From positions 1 through 64,000 of the forward strand of contig DASUGU010000147.1 of NCBI GenBank assembly GCA_036273855.1: DNA of 64,000 nt, read 5' to 3'. Shown here piece after piece: positions 8,931 through 17,922 of the stretch. Below the pieces are notes generated by a model. The model was not told the DNA's origin. It saw only the letters and a program-made list of their open reading frames with translations, and made no database searches. The stretch's first letter is position 1; each line of letters opens with the position of its first letter. Made by a program: the position numbers and the translations under genes. The DNA comes from DATEPR01 sp036273855. Its GTDB lineage: Bacteria > Actinomycetota > Actinomycetes > Mycobacteriales > Pseudonocardiaceae.

Positions 8931-10532
8931 ATGAAGGTCATGGCGCAAGTGGCCATGGTGATGAACCTGGACAAGTGCATCGGCTGCCACACCTGTTCGG
9001 TCACCTGCAAGCAGACGTGGACCAACCGGCCGGGCACCGAATACGTCTGGTTCAACAATGTCGAAACCCGGCCCGGTACCGGCTATCCACGTCGCTACGA
9101 GAACCAGGAACGGTTCAAGGGCGGCTGGACACTCAACCGGCGCGGCAAACTCACGCTCCGGGCGGGCAGTAGGCTGCGCAAGCTGCTGTCCATCTTCTAC
9201 AACCCGGAACTGCCGTCCCTGGACGACTTCTACGAGCCTTTCACCTTCGACTACGAGCACCTGACGACGGCGCCGCTGTCCGACTCGTTTCCCAGCGCCC
9301 GCCCCAGATCCCAGTTGACCGGACGGAACATGGCGCCGTCGGCCGGCCCGAACTGGGACGACGACCTGGCCGGCTCGGACCGCTACGCGGCGGCCGACCC
9401 GAATCTCGACGGCTTGGCCGACCAGGTGCGGCTGGAGTTCGAGCACGCCTTCTACTTCTACCTGCCGCGCATCTGCGAGCACTGCCTGAACCCGTCCTGT
9501 GTCGCCTCGTGCCCGTCAGGTGCGATGTACAAACGGGCGGAGGACGGGATCGTGCTGGTCGATGAGGACCGCTGCCGTGGCTGGCGGTTCTGCGTGTCCG
9601 GCTGCCCGTACAAGAAGGTCTACTTCAACCACCGCACCGGAAAGGCAGAGAAGTGCACGTTCTGCTATCCGCGTATCGAGGGCGGCCAGCCGACGATCTG
9701 CTCGGAGACGTGTGTCGGTCGGCTGCGACACCTCGGCGTCATGCTGTACGACGTCGACGCCGTACTCGCGGCCGCGTCGGTGCGGGACGACAAGGACCTG
9801 TACGAGGCGCAGTTGTCGGTGTTCCTCGACCCGCACGACCCGGAGGTGGTCGCGGCGGCCGAGCGGGACGGCATCGCGCACGACTGGATCGAAGCCGCGC
9901 AGCGTTCCCCGGTGTACGCGCTGATCGCCGAGCACCGGGTGGCGCTGCCGCTGCATCCGGAGTACCGGACGATGCCGATGGTCTGGTACGTCCCGCCGCT
10001 GTCGCCGATCACCGACGCGGTGCACGCCACCGGCCACCACGACGGCGATCCGGACCGGGTGTTCGCTGCCATCGAGTCGCTGCGCATTCCACTGGGCTAC
10101 CTGGCCAACCTGTTCACCGCAGGGGACGTCGCGCCCGTCGAGCGGGCGCTGCGGCGGCTGACCGTGCTGCGCACCCACATGCGCGCGAGGCAACTCGGTG
10201 ATCCGGCCGACGAGCAGCTGCTGGCGTCGGTGGGCATGACGGCCGACGACGTCGAGGACCTGTACCGGATCCTGGCCATCGCCAAGTACGACGAGCGCTA
10301 CGTCATCCCCAGGGTGCACGCGGAGGACAGCGGCCGGCTGCAGGCCCAGCACTGCTCGGTCGGCTATCCAGGTGGCGTCGCGGATCTGGGCGCGCACACC
10401 GAGGACACGCTCGCCGCCGGCGGCAGCGGCAGCCAGTTCCGCGACGGCGAAGGCCAACTGCGGTTCAACCTGTTGGGGTGGAACGGCACCGGTCGACCGG
10501 CACACCTGTTCGGTGAAGGCCAGGGCACATGA
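8931..10532 (+). CDS. narH: Respiratory nitrate reductase beta subunit
   Basis: The 533-residue iron-sulfur protein carries electrons from NarI to NarG. Four Cys clusters are visible: 'CIGCHTCSVTC' near the N-terminus, 'CEHCLNPSCVASC', 'CRGWRFCVSGC' (where Trp replaces a Cys, as in the [3Fe-4S] cluster of known NarH) and 'CTFC...CSETC'. It starts 28 bases after narG. The narJ start overlaps its stop codon by 4 bases (ATGA), indicating translational coupling. Confidence 0.97.
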   Translation: MKVMAQVAMVMNLDKCIGCHTCSVTCKQTWTNRPGTEYVWFNNVETRPGTGYPRRYENQERFKGGWTLNRRGKLTLRAGSRLRKLLSIFYNPELPSLDDFYEPFTFDYEHLTTAPLSDSFPSARPRSQLTGRNMAPSAGPNWDDDLAGSDRYAAADPNLDGLADQVRLEFEHAFYFYLPRICEHCLNPSCVASCPSGAMYKRAEDGIVLVDEDRCRGWRFCVSGCPYKKVYFNHRTGKAEKCTFCYPRIEGGQPTICSETCVGRLRHLGVMLYDVDAVLAAASVRDDKDLYEAQLSVFLDPHDPEVVAAAERDGIAHDWIEAAQRSPVYALIAEHRVALPLHPEYRTMPMVWYVPPLSPITDAVHATGHHDGDPDRVFAAIESLRIPLGYLANLFTAGDVAPVERALRRLTVLRTHMRARQLGDPADEQLLASVGMTADDVEDLYRILAIAKYDERYVIPRVHAEDSGRLQAQHCSVGYPGGVADLGAHTEDTLAAGGSGSQFRDGEGQLRFNLLGWNGTGRPAHLFGEGQGT

Positions 10533-11173
10533 TTCGCCGAACCGCGCCGGCCCCGGCGGACACCACGCTGCTGTGCAAGGTCACGTCGATCCTGTTGCGG
10601 TATCCGGACGACCAGGTCTTCACTCACCTGCCCACCGTGACCGCCGCTCTCCCGGCGATCACGGCAGCGGATGCCCGGAGCCCGATCGCCGGGTTCACCG
10701 GCTGGTTGGGCGGTTGTACGCCGACCGAGGCAGCCCAACACTACGTGTTGACCTTCGACCACACCCGGCGCCGCGGCCTGTACCTGACCTACTACCGGCA
10801 CGGCGACACCCGCGCCCGCGGCATGGCACTGCTGGCGCTCAAACACACCTATCGCCAGGCCGGGTTCCCACCACCGGAGGACGAACTACCCGACTTCCTG
10901 CCGCTCATGCTGGAGTTCGCCTCGATCGCCCCGCAACCCGGACTGCGCGTGCTGACCCAGTGCCAGGCCGGGCTGGAACTGCTCGCCGACGCGGTGCTGG
11001 CGGCGGACAGCCCGTACGGCGCGCTGCTCGACGTGGTTCGCGCCCAGCTGCCCCGACTCGGCCCACGTCACCGTGCCGAGCTGCGCGCGCTCGCGACGAC
11101 GGGGCCACCGGAGGAGCAGGTGGGCCTGGAACCGTTCGCACCGCCGGAATACGTGACGGGAGAACGTCGATGA
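10529..11173 (+). CDS. narJ: Nitrate reductase assembly chaperone
   Basis: The 214-residue protein of the TorD/NarJ chaperone family is needed to insert the molybdenum cofactor into NarG before membrane attachment and is not part of the final enzyme. The conserved 'ILLRYPDD' start, 'YVLTFDHTRRRGLYLTYY' and 'DELPDFLPLMLEF' are seen. Its start overlaps narH by ATGA and its stop overlaps the narI start in the same way, so the three are translated as a coupled unit. Confidence 0.95.
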   Translation: MIRRTAPAPADTTLLCKVTSILLRYPDDQVFTHLPTVTAALPAITAADARSPIAGFTGWLGGCTPTEAAQHYVLTFDHTRRRGLYLTYYRHGDTRARGMALLALKHTYRQAGFPPPEDELPDFLPLMLEFASIAPQPGLRVLTQCQAGLELLADAVLAADSPYGALLDVVRAQLPRLGPRHRAELRALATTGPPEEQVGLEPFAPPEYVTGERR

Positions 11174-11913
11174 GTGCCTGGGACCTGTGGTGGTGGGTGA
11201 TCCTGCCGTACCTGGCGCTCGTCACGTTCATCGTCGGGCACGTCTGGCGGTGGCGGTACGACCAGTTCGGCTGGACCAGCCGCTCCACCCAACTCCAGGA
11301 ACGGGTCCTGCTCAAATGGGGTTCCCCGTTGTTCCACTACGCCACGTTCGCCGCCATCGCGGGTCACGTCATCGGGATCCTGATCCCGGAATCGTTCACC
11401 CGTGCGCTCGGCATTCCGGAGGCGGGCTACCGTTGGTTCTCCGCGATTCCCGGCGCACTGGCCGCCGTCGGCGTGGTCATCGGCATGACCATGCTGGCCT
11501 ATCGGCGCACACTGGTCCCCCGGGTGCGGGCGACGACCAGCCCGGTGGACTGGGTCGCGCTGATCGTGCTGGGCATCGTGATCGTGCTCGGCGCCATACC
11601 CACCATCGGCATCAACCTGTTCGGCGGCGGCTACGACTACCGGAACAGCGTCGCGCTGTGGTTCCGCGGCCTGTTCGCGGGCAATCCCGACGTGGTGGCC
11701 ATCGCACACGCTCCGCTGATCTACCAGATCCACGCCACCGCCGCCTGGGCCATCCTGGCCATCTGGCCGTTCACCCGGCTGGTGCATGCCTGGAGCTATC
11801 CGCTGTGGTATCTGTGGCGACCGTTCGTCGTGTACCGCACGCGGGAAGCGGCACCCCCGACGGAGCCGGGCACGAGTGGTAGGCGGTGGCGCCGCATCGG
11901 CGTTCCGTACTGA
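11170..11913 (+). CDS. narI: Nitrate reductase gamma subunit (cytochrome b)
   Basis: The frame is open further upstream, but the start is set by ATG 11170, which overlaps the narJ stop. The 247-residue membrane protein has five hydrophobic helices and His residues in the places expected for two b-hemes ('HYATFAAIAGHVIG', 'IYQIHATAAW', 'LVHAWSYP'). It oxidises menaquinol and passes electrons to NarH. 'GGYDYR' between helices is also typical of NarI. Confidence 0.95.
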   Translation: MSAWDLWWWVILPYLALVTFIVGHVWRWRYDQFGWTSRSTQLQERVLLKWGSPLFHYATFAAIAGHVIGILIPESFTRALGIPEAGYRWFSAIPGALAAVGVVIGMTMLAYRRTLVPRVRATTSPVDWVALIVLGIVIVLGAIPTIGINLFGGGYDYRNSVALWFRGLFAGNPDVVAIAHAPLIYQIHATAAWAILAIWPFTRLVHAWSYPLWYLWRPFVVYRTREAAPPTEPGTSGRRWRRIGVPY

Positions 11914-11929
11914 GGCGGAGAGGCAGACC

Positions 11930-12256
11930 ATGCGGAAGTTCTCCCTGGAGGCGCTGGGCCGGGAACACCTCGACCAGGCCGCGCGCAGTTCGAACGGCCG
12001 CAGCGCCACGACCGTGTTCGGCGGGCACGAGCATGTGCTGCGCCAGACACTGATCGCGCTACGCTCCGGCAACTCGATGGCCGAACACGACAGCCACGGC
12101 GACGCCACTGTCATCGTACTGCGCGGCCGGGTCCGCCTGCACGCCGACGACGACTCCTGGGACGGCCGCACCGGGGACCTGCTGGACATCCCGCGCACCC
12201 GGCACAGCGTGACCGCCGTCGAGGACAGCGTCATTCTGCTCACGGTCGCCAAGTAG
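11930..12256 (+). CDS. Small cupin-domain protein
   Basis: ATG 11930 follows a GGCGGAGAGGC ribosome site, 16 bases after narI, so it is the probable last gene of the nar operon. The 108-residue product is a single cupin barrel: 'EHDSHGDATVIVLRGRVRL' (motif 1 with only some metal ligands) and 'GDLLDIPRTRHSVTAVEDSVILL' (motif 2). Similar small cupins occur beside redox operons and are often assumed to sense or bind a ligand. No enzyme activity can be assigned. The start in the longer in-frame extension was rejected because it overlaps narI. Confidence 0.8.
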   Translation: MRKFSLEALGREHLDQAARSSNGRSATTVFGGHEHVLRQTLIALRSGNSMAEHDSHGDATVIVLRGRVRLHADDDSWDGRTGDLLDIPRTRHSVTAVEDSVILLTVAK

Positions 12257-12714
12257 CCCGGCCGAACAGCCGCGCAGCGGCGCCCCCGCCACTCGCCGTG
12301 CGCCTACCTTCGGCACAGGGCGTGTAACCACCGGACAGCGGCGTGGCCTGTGCTGACTCGCTGTCCAGATGGGTCAGGAACGCGCCGAGCCGTGAACCGG
12401 GTCGCGGTATGCCACGTGTGTACCGATGTTCTACTGTCCAAAACGGATGGTTGGGCACGTTGTCCGCAGCCGGTTGGGGCTGTGGAGCCGCACCGTGATG
12501 ATCCGGCCGCCGCATACAGCCCTCCACGTTCGGTGGCGAGGAGCAGTAGGCCCGCGTTGCGTGCTGGTCCTGCCACTCCATCGACTGCTCCGTCACCTGC
12601 GCTGATCGTGCCGGCCACCGATCGCCGCGTGCGGACCGTCTCCATCTCGTCATCAGGGGCCACGCGAAATTATGTGGAATCGCCTGTCACTGCCGTCACG
12701 TTGCGTTACGATCG
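12257..12714. other. Intergenic stretch without recognisable gene
   Basis: 458 bases between the cupin gene and the NTPase gene. Open frames exist on both strands but show no family signature, no ribosome site and no codon bias. Promoters for the NTPase gene are expected here, but none with good -35/-10 boxes was recognised. Confidence 0.5.
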
Positions 12715-14781
12715 GTGACCAGCACGGCTGGACTGCGACACACTTTGGGGGCAGCGATCAACACAACGGTGGTGTTGGCCAGGCGGTTGCTGTGGAATCG
12801 GCCGCAGGGAGGCCGGCCGCGACAACCACCAGTGGTGGTCCTGCTCGGGCCGGTTGGTGCCGGAAAGACGGCCGCGTTGACGGCCATTTCCCGGGACTGC
12901 GGCGGCGGCGTGGTCCATGCCCAGTTCGACTTCGAGCGTGCCGAGCCGGTCGGCACCGTGGAAGTGTTGACGCGCTTGGCGTTCGACCTGTCTCGCAAGT
13001 GGGCCGCCCGGCGCCCGGCCCGCTTTCTCCGTTTCACCCTCGGCCTGATCGCGGTGCTCACCCCGTTGGACACGGTCATCCGGGACCAGGCCAGAAACGA
13101 CCTGCAGGATGCCATCGACGGCGCCCTTCCCGGACGCCGTGGGCTCGACGACTGGGTCCGAACGCTCACCGACGCGGCTCAGCAGGCCAAGATCCTCACG
13201 CCGGTGCTGGCACAGACGATCAACGTTGTGCTGCCGTCGCTGGTCCGGGCCGTCGAGCGGCGGCCGTTGCGGCACGCCGGGGATTGGCACACCGACATGC
13301 CCCAGGCCGAGGATGCCGCGTCGGCGCTGGACGCCCTGGTGATGCTGAACCGGCAGGCCCGCGCGCAGCCCGCGGAGATGACCGCCTGGCTGACCGCCGC
13401 GTTCCTGGCCGACGTTCGGGAAAGTCATCTGCGCATGTCCGCGGCGGACCTGCATTCGTCGTGCTCATGTGACAATCCCGACCGAAAACCGCACCTGCAC
13501 AACTGGGTGGTGTTGCTGGACAATCTGCATTGTTCGGGAGGGCATGAGTTCGTGGCGGACCTGCTGGCCGTACGGGAGCGTCACCTGCGTCAGCATCCGG
13601 GCGATCAGGACCCGTTGGTCGTGATCGCATCGAGTGGGCGGTGGCACCATGGATGGGAGACCGACTGGCTGCCACCTTGGAAATCGCCGGAAGGACGACC
13701 GGAACAGGTCCGTGTGGTACCGCGCTGTCGCAATGCTGATTACGGCCACTGGTCCGAGGTCACGGATTCCACCCGGCGACCGTCCCCGTACTATCCGGTG
13801 CTGCTGGAACCACTCGACAGCGTGGAGACCGCCAGCATCGTCGCCCCGAGCGATGGGACGATCGGACACGATGACGAGAATCGCATCAGACGGGCGCTGA
13901 TCCAGCGGGCTACCGGTGGGCTGCCCGACACCGTGCATACTCTCGCCGTATTGTTGCGCGGTCGAGAACTGCGAGAGGGGGGCCGGAATGCGCTGCATCC
14001 GTCCCTCCTGGGAACCGGCTTGGAAAGCTGGCGTTCCCGGGTCGACGACCTGCGTCTCACCGCGCACCTGTCGAACATCGACGTCGATGACGCCGTTTCG
14101 GCCGCACCGTTCGCGACCGCGCCGTGGCTGGTGCACACGGACTCCGCCAACCTGGTCGCCCAGGCGCACGTCGGGCGGATTCTGACCGAGCTGCGCACCG
14201 CGCTGTGGGTCATCGCGCCCGACCAGAGCGGTGGCACGCCGGACCGTGTCGAGCTGCACCCGTGGATCGCGCGAACCCTGCTCGCCGCGCTCGCCGAACC
14301 GACCACGTCGGAGGGTAAGTCGTCCTACGAAAAGCAGTTCGAGGCATTGCTGAGCGACCCGGCAACCCGAGCCGACCCGGTACGCACGGCATACTGCCAG
14401 CTCGCCCTCGGCCGGATCGCCGAGGTCGTCGGCCACTTCGAAGCGAGCTTCCAGGATCTGCCGCACCAGAGCTGGATCGACCAGCTGGAGCTGGTGACCA
14501 GCGCGCCCGACGACAAGCCGCTCGGCCGGGACTGCGACGACATCTATGACGAGTTGGTAGCCGAGGACGTCAGCGCCACGGGCGTGGACCGAACGACGGT
14601 GCGTAACACCGTCGCCCGGCTGATCGCGGCGAGATGGCTGGTAGCCAACCCCTTCACGACACCCACGTCCACCCTGCGCGACATCATCGTGAACTCGTAC
14701 GAGGGGCTGGTTCGGGAGTCGCACCGGTCCGACGTGGCGCCGCTGGAGACGGCTGCCGACCATGCTCAGAAGATGTTCTGA
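12715..14781 (+). CDS. P-loop NTPase of unknown function
   Basis: The 688-residue product has a Walker A motif 'GPVGAGKT' near residue 45, right after a short basic N-terminus, and a Walker B-like 'WVVLLDNLH' near residue 265. The middle has a Cys-rich turn ('SSCSCDNPD'), and the C-terminal third looks like an all-helical region. It resembles STAND/AAA-type ATPases, but no effector domain can be named. GTG 12715 is the first in-frame start; its ribosome site is weak, so the true start could be slightly downstream. It is followed after 21 bases by an anchored binding protein, so the two probably work as a pair. Confidence 0.7.
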   Translation: MTSTAGLRHTLGAAINTTVVLARRLLWNRPQGGRPRQPPVVVLLGPVGAGKTAALTAISRDCGGGVVHAQFDFERAEPVGTVEVLTRLAFDLSRKWAARRPARFLRFTLGLIAVLTPLDTVIRDQARNDLQDAIDGALPGRRGLDDWVRTLTDAAQQAKILTPVLAQTINVVLPSLVRAVERRPLRHAGDWHTDMPQAEDAASALDALVMLNRQARAQPAEMTAWLTAAFLADVRESHLRMSAADLHSSCSCDNPDRKPHLHNWVVLLDNLHCSGGHEFVADLLAVRERHLRQHPGDQDPLVVIASSGRWHHGWETDWLPPWKSPEGRPEQVRVVPRCRNADYGHWSEVTDSTRRPSPYYPVLLEPLDSVETASIVAPSDGTIGHDDENRIRRALIQRATGGLPDTVHTLAVLLRGRELREGGRNALHPSLLGTGLESWRSRVDDLRLTAHLSNIDVDDAVSAAPFATAPWLVHTDSANLVAQAHVGRILTELRTALWVIAPDQSGGTPDRVELHPWIARTLLAALAEPTTSEGKSSYEKQFEALLSDPATRADPVRTAYCQLALGRIAEVVGHFEASFQDLPHQSWIDQLELVTSAPDDKPLGRDCDDIYDELVAEDVSATGVDRTTVRNTVARLIAARWLVANPFTTPTSTLRDIIVNSYEGLVRESHRSDVAPLETAADHAQKMF

Positions 14782-14802
14782 TCCGACGAAACGGATGTCG
14801 TG

Positions 14803-16392
14803 ATGCGCTGGTACCACAGACTCACCTCCAACTTCCTCCGTGGGCGAGGCGGTACCCGGGACACCGCGGTCCGGCCCGCGGTCTGGCCCAGGCGCCACCC
14901 GAGGATCGTCGCCGCGATAGCGGTCGTGATCGTGGCTGGTGCCGGGGTCGCGATCTGGCAGGGGGTGTCGCGCACATCCTGCGGGTCCGGCCTGGAGGAA
15001 ATGGGAAACCCGGCGGTGTGTGTCGGGCTGGACCTGGATTCCGGCGACCTACGCGCCAACGACCCGCTGGCCGACCTGGAACGACGGCTGGCCGGCATGA
15101 ACAAGGCGATCACCGGACCGAACTTCGTCACCATCGTCCTGCTGGACGACTTCACCCCGGACCCGGCGAACGACAGTCTTGCGTTCCAGAACCTGCGGCA
15201 CGAGGTCCAGGGTGCGCTTACCGCGGCGTGGCGGGCGAACCACCAGTCGGTCGCCGACGGCACAACGCCACCGGTCAAGCTGCTGCTTGCCAGTTTCGGC
15301 AGCGGCGGACAGTTCCAGTCCCAGGCCGTGAACGCCATCACCGGCGCCCGAAACAGCCAGCACATTGTCGCGGTCACCGGGCTCGGGCAGAGCCTGGACA
15401 CCACCCGGAAGGCGGCCAGCGACCTGTCCGAAGCGCACATCGCGACCATCGCGGCATCCACCAGCGGTGACGACATGAACCGCGACCCTGTCACCAACAA
15501 CTACATTCAACGATTCTTCCGGATCACTCCCACCAACACGGATGCGGCAAAGGCCGCCCTCACGTACCTGGCGAGGCGGAACCAACACAAGGTCATGCTC
15601 GTGGAGGACACCAACGAGCACGACCTGTACGCGACAACACTCGGCCAGGCATTCGATGTCGCCTACCGCGCACGGTACGGCACCGATCCGTACACGAAAA
15701 CCTATGAGTCTCCGGACGTGCCACTCAACGACATCACACGCGCCACATACATGACGAAGCGATTCGCCGACATGCGGGACTCGATCTGCCTGCAACAGCC
15801 AGGCCTGATCTACTTTGCCGGGCGGGGCGCGGATCTCAGCTCCTTCCTGACCGTCCTGGCGCAGGGCGGGGCATGCGGTCTGACCACGGTTGACGTGATG
15901 AGTAGCGACGACGCCAACAACATGCTCGGCAGGCCGCTGCCGAATTTCGGTGCATTGCACGTCAACGTCCTGTACACCGCCGTCGCGACCGGCGGGGAGT
16001 GGAATGCCGGTGCGCCCGGGGAAGCCGACAACGCGGACGACTACGACGCGTTCTTCTCGGTATTCAAGGGCCAACATTTCGGCACCCCGGGCGACCTCGC
16101 CGACGGGTACGTGATGACGAACTACGACGCGATACTTACCGCGGCCACCGCGGCCCGCCACGACCCGGACCCGGTGAACAACCCCATGACAGTGGCCGAC
16201 TCGATCAGCGAGTTCGACTGCCAGAGTCCGGTTCCCGGCGTCACGGGACAGATCGCGTTCACCCCGGCGAGCCACGGCAACCCGATCGACAAGGCGATGC
16301 CGATCGTGCAGATCGCGCCGGACGGGTCGCCACATGTAAAGGACATCATCTGGACCACCGGCCAACCGTTCAAGGCGGCGTCATGCGGCTAA
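14803..16392 (+). CDS. Membrane-anchored periplasmic-binding-fold protein
   Basis: About 529 residues, with one N-terminal transmembrane segment (about residues 30-50, 'IVAAIAVVIVAGAGVAIW') and a large exported domain. The exported part reads like a type I periplasmic binding protein of the branched-chain amino-acid/receptor-ligand family ('VAVTGLGQSLDTTRKAASDLSEAHIATIAASTSGD', 'YFAGRGADLSSFL'). No ABC permease or ATPase of that family is next to it; instead it follows the P-loop NTPase gene by 21 bases. This suggests an outside sensor coupled to an inside NTPase. GTG 14800 is an equally possible start. Confidence 0.7.
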   Translation: MRWYHRLTSNFLRGRGGTRDTAVRPAVWPRRHPRIVAAIAVVIVAGAGVAIWQGVSRTSCGSGLEEMGNPAVCVGLDLDSGDLRANDPLADLERRLAGMNKAITGPNFVTIVLLDDFTPDPANDSLAFQNLRHEVQGALTAAWRANHQSVADGTTPPVKLLLASFGSGGQFQSQAVNAITGARNSQHIVAVTGLGQSLDTTRKAASDLSEAHIATIAASTSGDDMNRDPVTNNYIQRFFRITPTNTDAAKAALTYLARRNQHKVMLVEDTNEHDLYATTLGQAFDVAYRARYGTDPYTKTYESPDVPLNDITRATYMTKRFADMRDSICLQQPGLIYFAGRGADLSSFLTVLAQGGACGLTTVDVMSSDDANNMLGRPLPNFGALHVNVLYTAVATGGEWNAGAPGEADNADDYDAFFSVFKGQHFGTPGDLADGYVMTNYDAILTAATAARHDPDPVNNPMTVADSISEFDCQSPVPGVTGQIAFTPASHGNPIDKAMPIVQIAPDGSPHVKDIIWTTGQPFKAASCG

Positions 16393-16555
16393 GGTACCCG
16401 GCGCGGCTCCAGGCTCAGAATCCCATGACCAAGCGCCTGGTTGCCGGAATTGCCGCCACGGATGCCGCGTTGTTGGTTTTGTGGCACGGTGGATGGTTGA
16501 TCGGATGACTGCACCACACCGGAGCACCCGCCACAATCAGGAGCGCACCCCCGCC

Positions 16556-17377
16556 ATGACCGAATCCCAGCACGTCGGCCCCCGCGAACTGGACGACCGC
16601 TCAGTGCCCAACGCGGCTCGCGTCTATGACTACTACCTCGGCGGCTTGCACAACTTCACAGCCGACCGCGAGTTCGCTCAGCAGATCTTCACCACCGCGC
16701 CGACAGTGCCCGCCATCACCCGCCAGAACAGGTCGTTCCTGACCCGCGTGGTCGACTACTACCTCGACGAGGGCATTACCCAGTTCCTCGACATCGGCTC
16801 TGGCGTGCCTACCGTGGGCAACGTGCACGAGGTCGCTCAGCGCCGGATACCGGACGCGAAGATCGTCTACGTCGACTACGAACCTGTCGCTGCCAACGCC
16901 GCCCGTGACCTGCTCGCCGACAATCCGAACGCGACGATCCTGCACGCGGACCTGCGCGACCCCGACGCGATTCTGAACCACCCGGAGACTCTGGAACTGC
17001 TGGACTTCACCCGCCCGTTGGGGCTGCTGATGGTGGGGGTGCTGCTGTTCGTCCCGGACGAGGACGACCCGGCCGGGTTGGTCGCGCGCTACCGGGACGT
17101 CTGCGCGCCGGGCAGCCTGCTGGCCATCTCGCACATCACCGACGAGCACGCCCCGCCGGAGTTGAAGCAGGAAATGGCCCGGTTCGTCGGCCTGTACGAC
17201 AACGCCAACGAACACATCTACCCGCGCAATCACGCGGAGTTGGTGTCGTGGTTCGCGGGCACCGAACTGGTGGAACCGGGTGTGACACGGCTGTGCGACT
17301 GGCGGCCCGTCGACGCGGCGGAGGCCGAGGACCCGGCCGCACCCCTCGGGTATGGAGGTGTCGGCCGAGTGCTGTGA
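16556..17377 (+). CDS. SAV2177-family SAM-dependent methyltransferase
   Basis: The start is ATG 16556, with CAGGAGC about ten bases upstream; the frame is open further upstream. The 273-residue product carries the actinobacterial DUF574/S-adenosyl-methyltransferase signature: 'SVPNAARVYDYYLGGLHNF', 'RSFLTRVV', the SAM-binding 'FLDIGSGVPTVGNVHEVAQ', and the acidic loop 'IVYVDYEP'. These proteins are abundant in actinomycetes and their substrates are mostly unknown. It has no obvious partner; it follows the binding-protein gene by 160 bases. Confidence 0.85.
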   Translation: MTESQHVGPRELDDRSVPNAARVYDYYLGGLHNFTADREFAQQIFTTAPTVPAITRQNRSFLTRVVDYYLDEGITQFLDIGSGVPTVGNVHEVAQRRIPDAKIVYVDYEPVAANAARDLLADNPNATILHADLRDPDAILNHPETLELLDFTRPLGLLMVGVLLFVPDEDDPAGLVARYRDVCAPGSLLAISHITDEHAPPELKQEMARFVGLYDNANEHIYPRNHAELVSWFAGTELVEPGVTRLCDWRPVDAAEAEDPAAPLGYGGVGRVL

Positions 17378-17922
17378 CGGGCGGCAACGCGCCTTGCCGA
17401 GCATGGTGGGTGCGGGCCCTCTGGACAGCCCGGGCGGCCATCCGGGAAGCGGTTGCTGATCAGCGGTGTGCGACAAGTGCCCGCGGGGCGACGGCGTTGT
17501 CGTTCGGGGTCGCCGTCGGCCTGCGTGAGGGCCAGCGGAGCGATGACGCTTGGGGGTGGCCAGCGCACGTTCGCAGCGGATCCGCGTACCTGCAGACCCG
17601 ATGACGGCGCCCACAACGTGTGCGGTCACGCGGGAATTCCTGCTCCCAATTACTTCGACACCGGGGCGGCCCTGCAGGGATCTCGGCGGAGCAGCACGGC
17701 TTCTACTACCGAGCGTTGAGCCGACGAGTTCGCCCTGCTGTTCGGGTGTGTCGCACGCGGGTCGCCGCCCATCGCCGCTGACGCTTCCAAGGATTTTCCA
17801 AGAACTGCAGGTCCGTGAAATTTGTCAACGGTCATTCATCTCGTGGTGGTTTCGTCGCCCGAACCGCGCCCTGCACACTGCACGTGGCTCTTTGATGGCA
17901 GGCCCGGACCTCGGAGGTCGTC
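17378..17922. other. Non-coding stretch
   Basis: 545 bases between the methyltransferase and the secreted-protein gene. No frame shows a recognisable domain. The region just before 17923 becomes less GC-rich and presumably holds the promoter of the secreted protein; no clear boxes were assigned. Confidence 0.4.
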
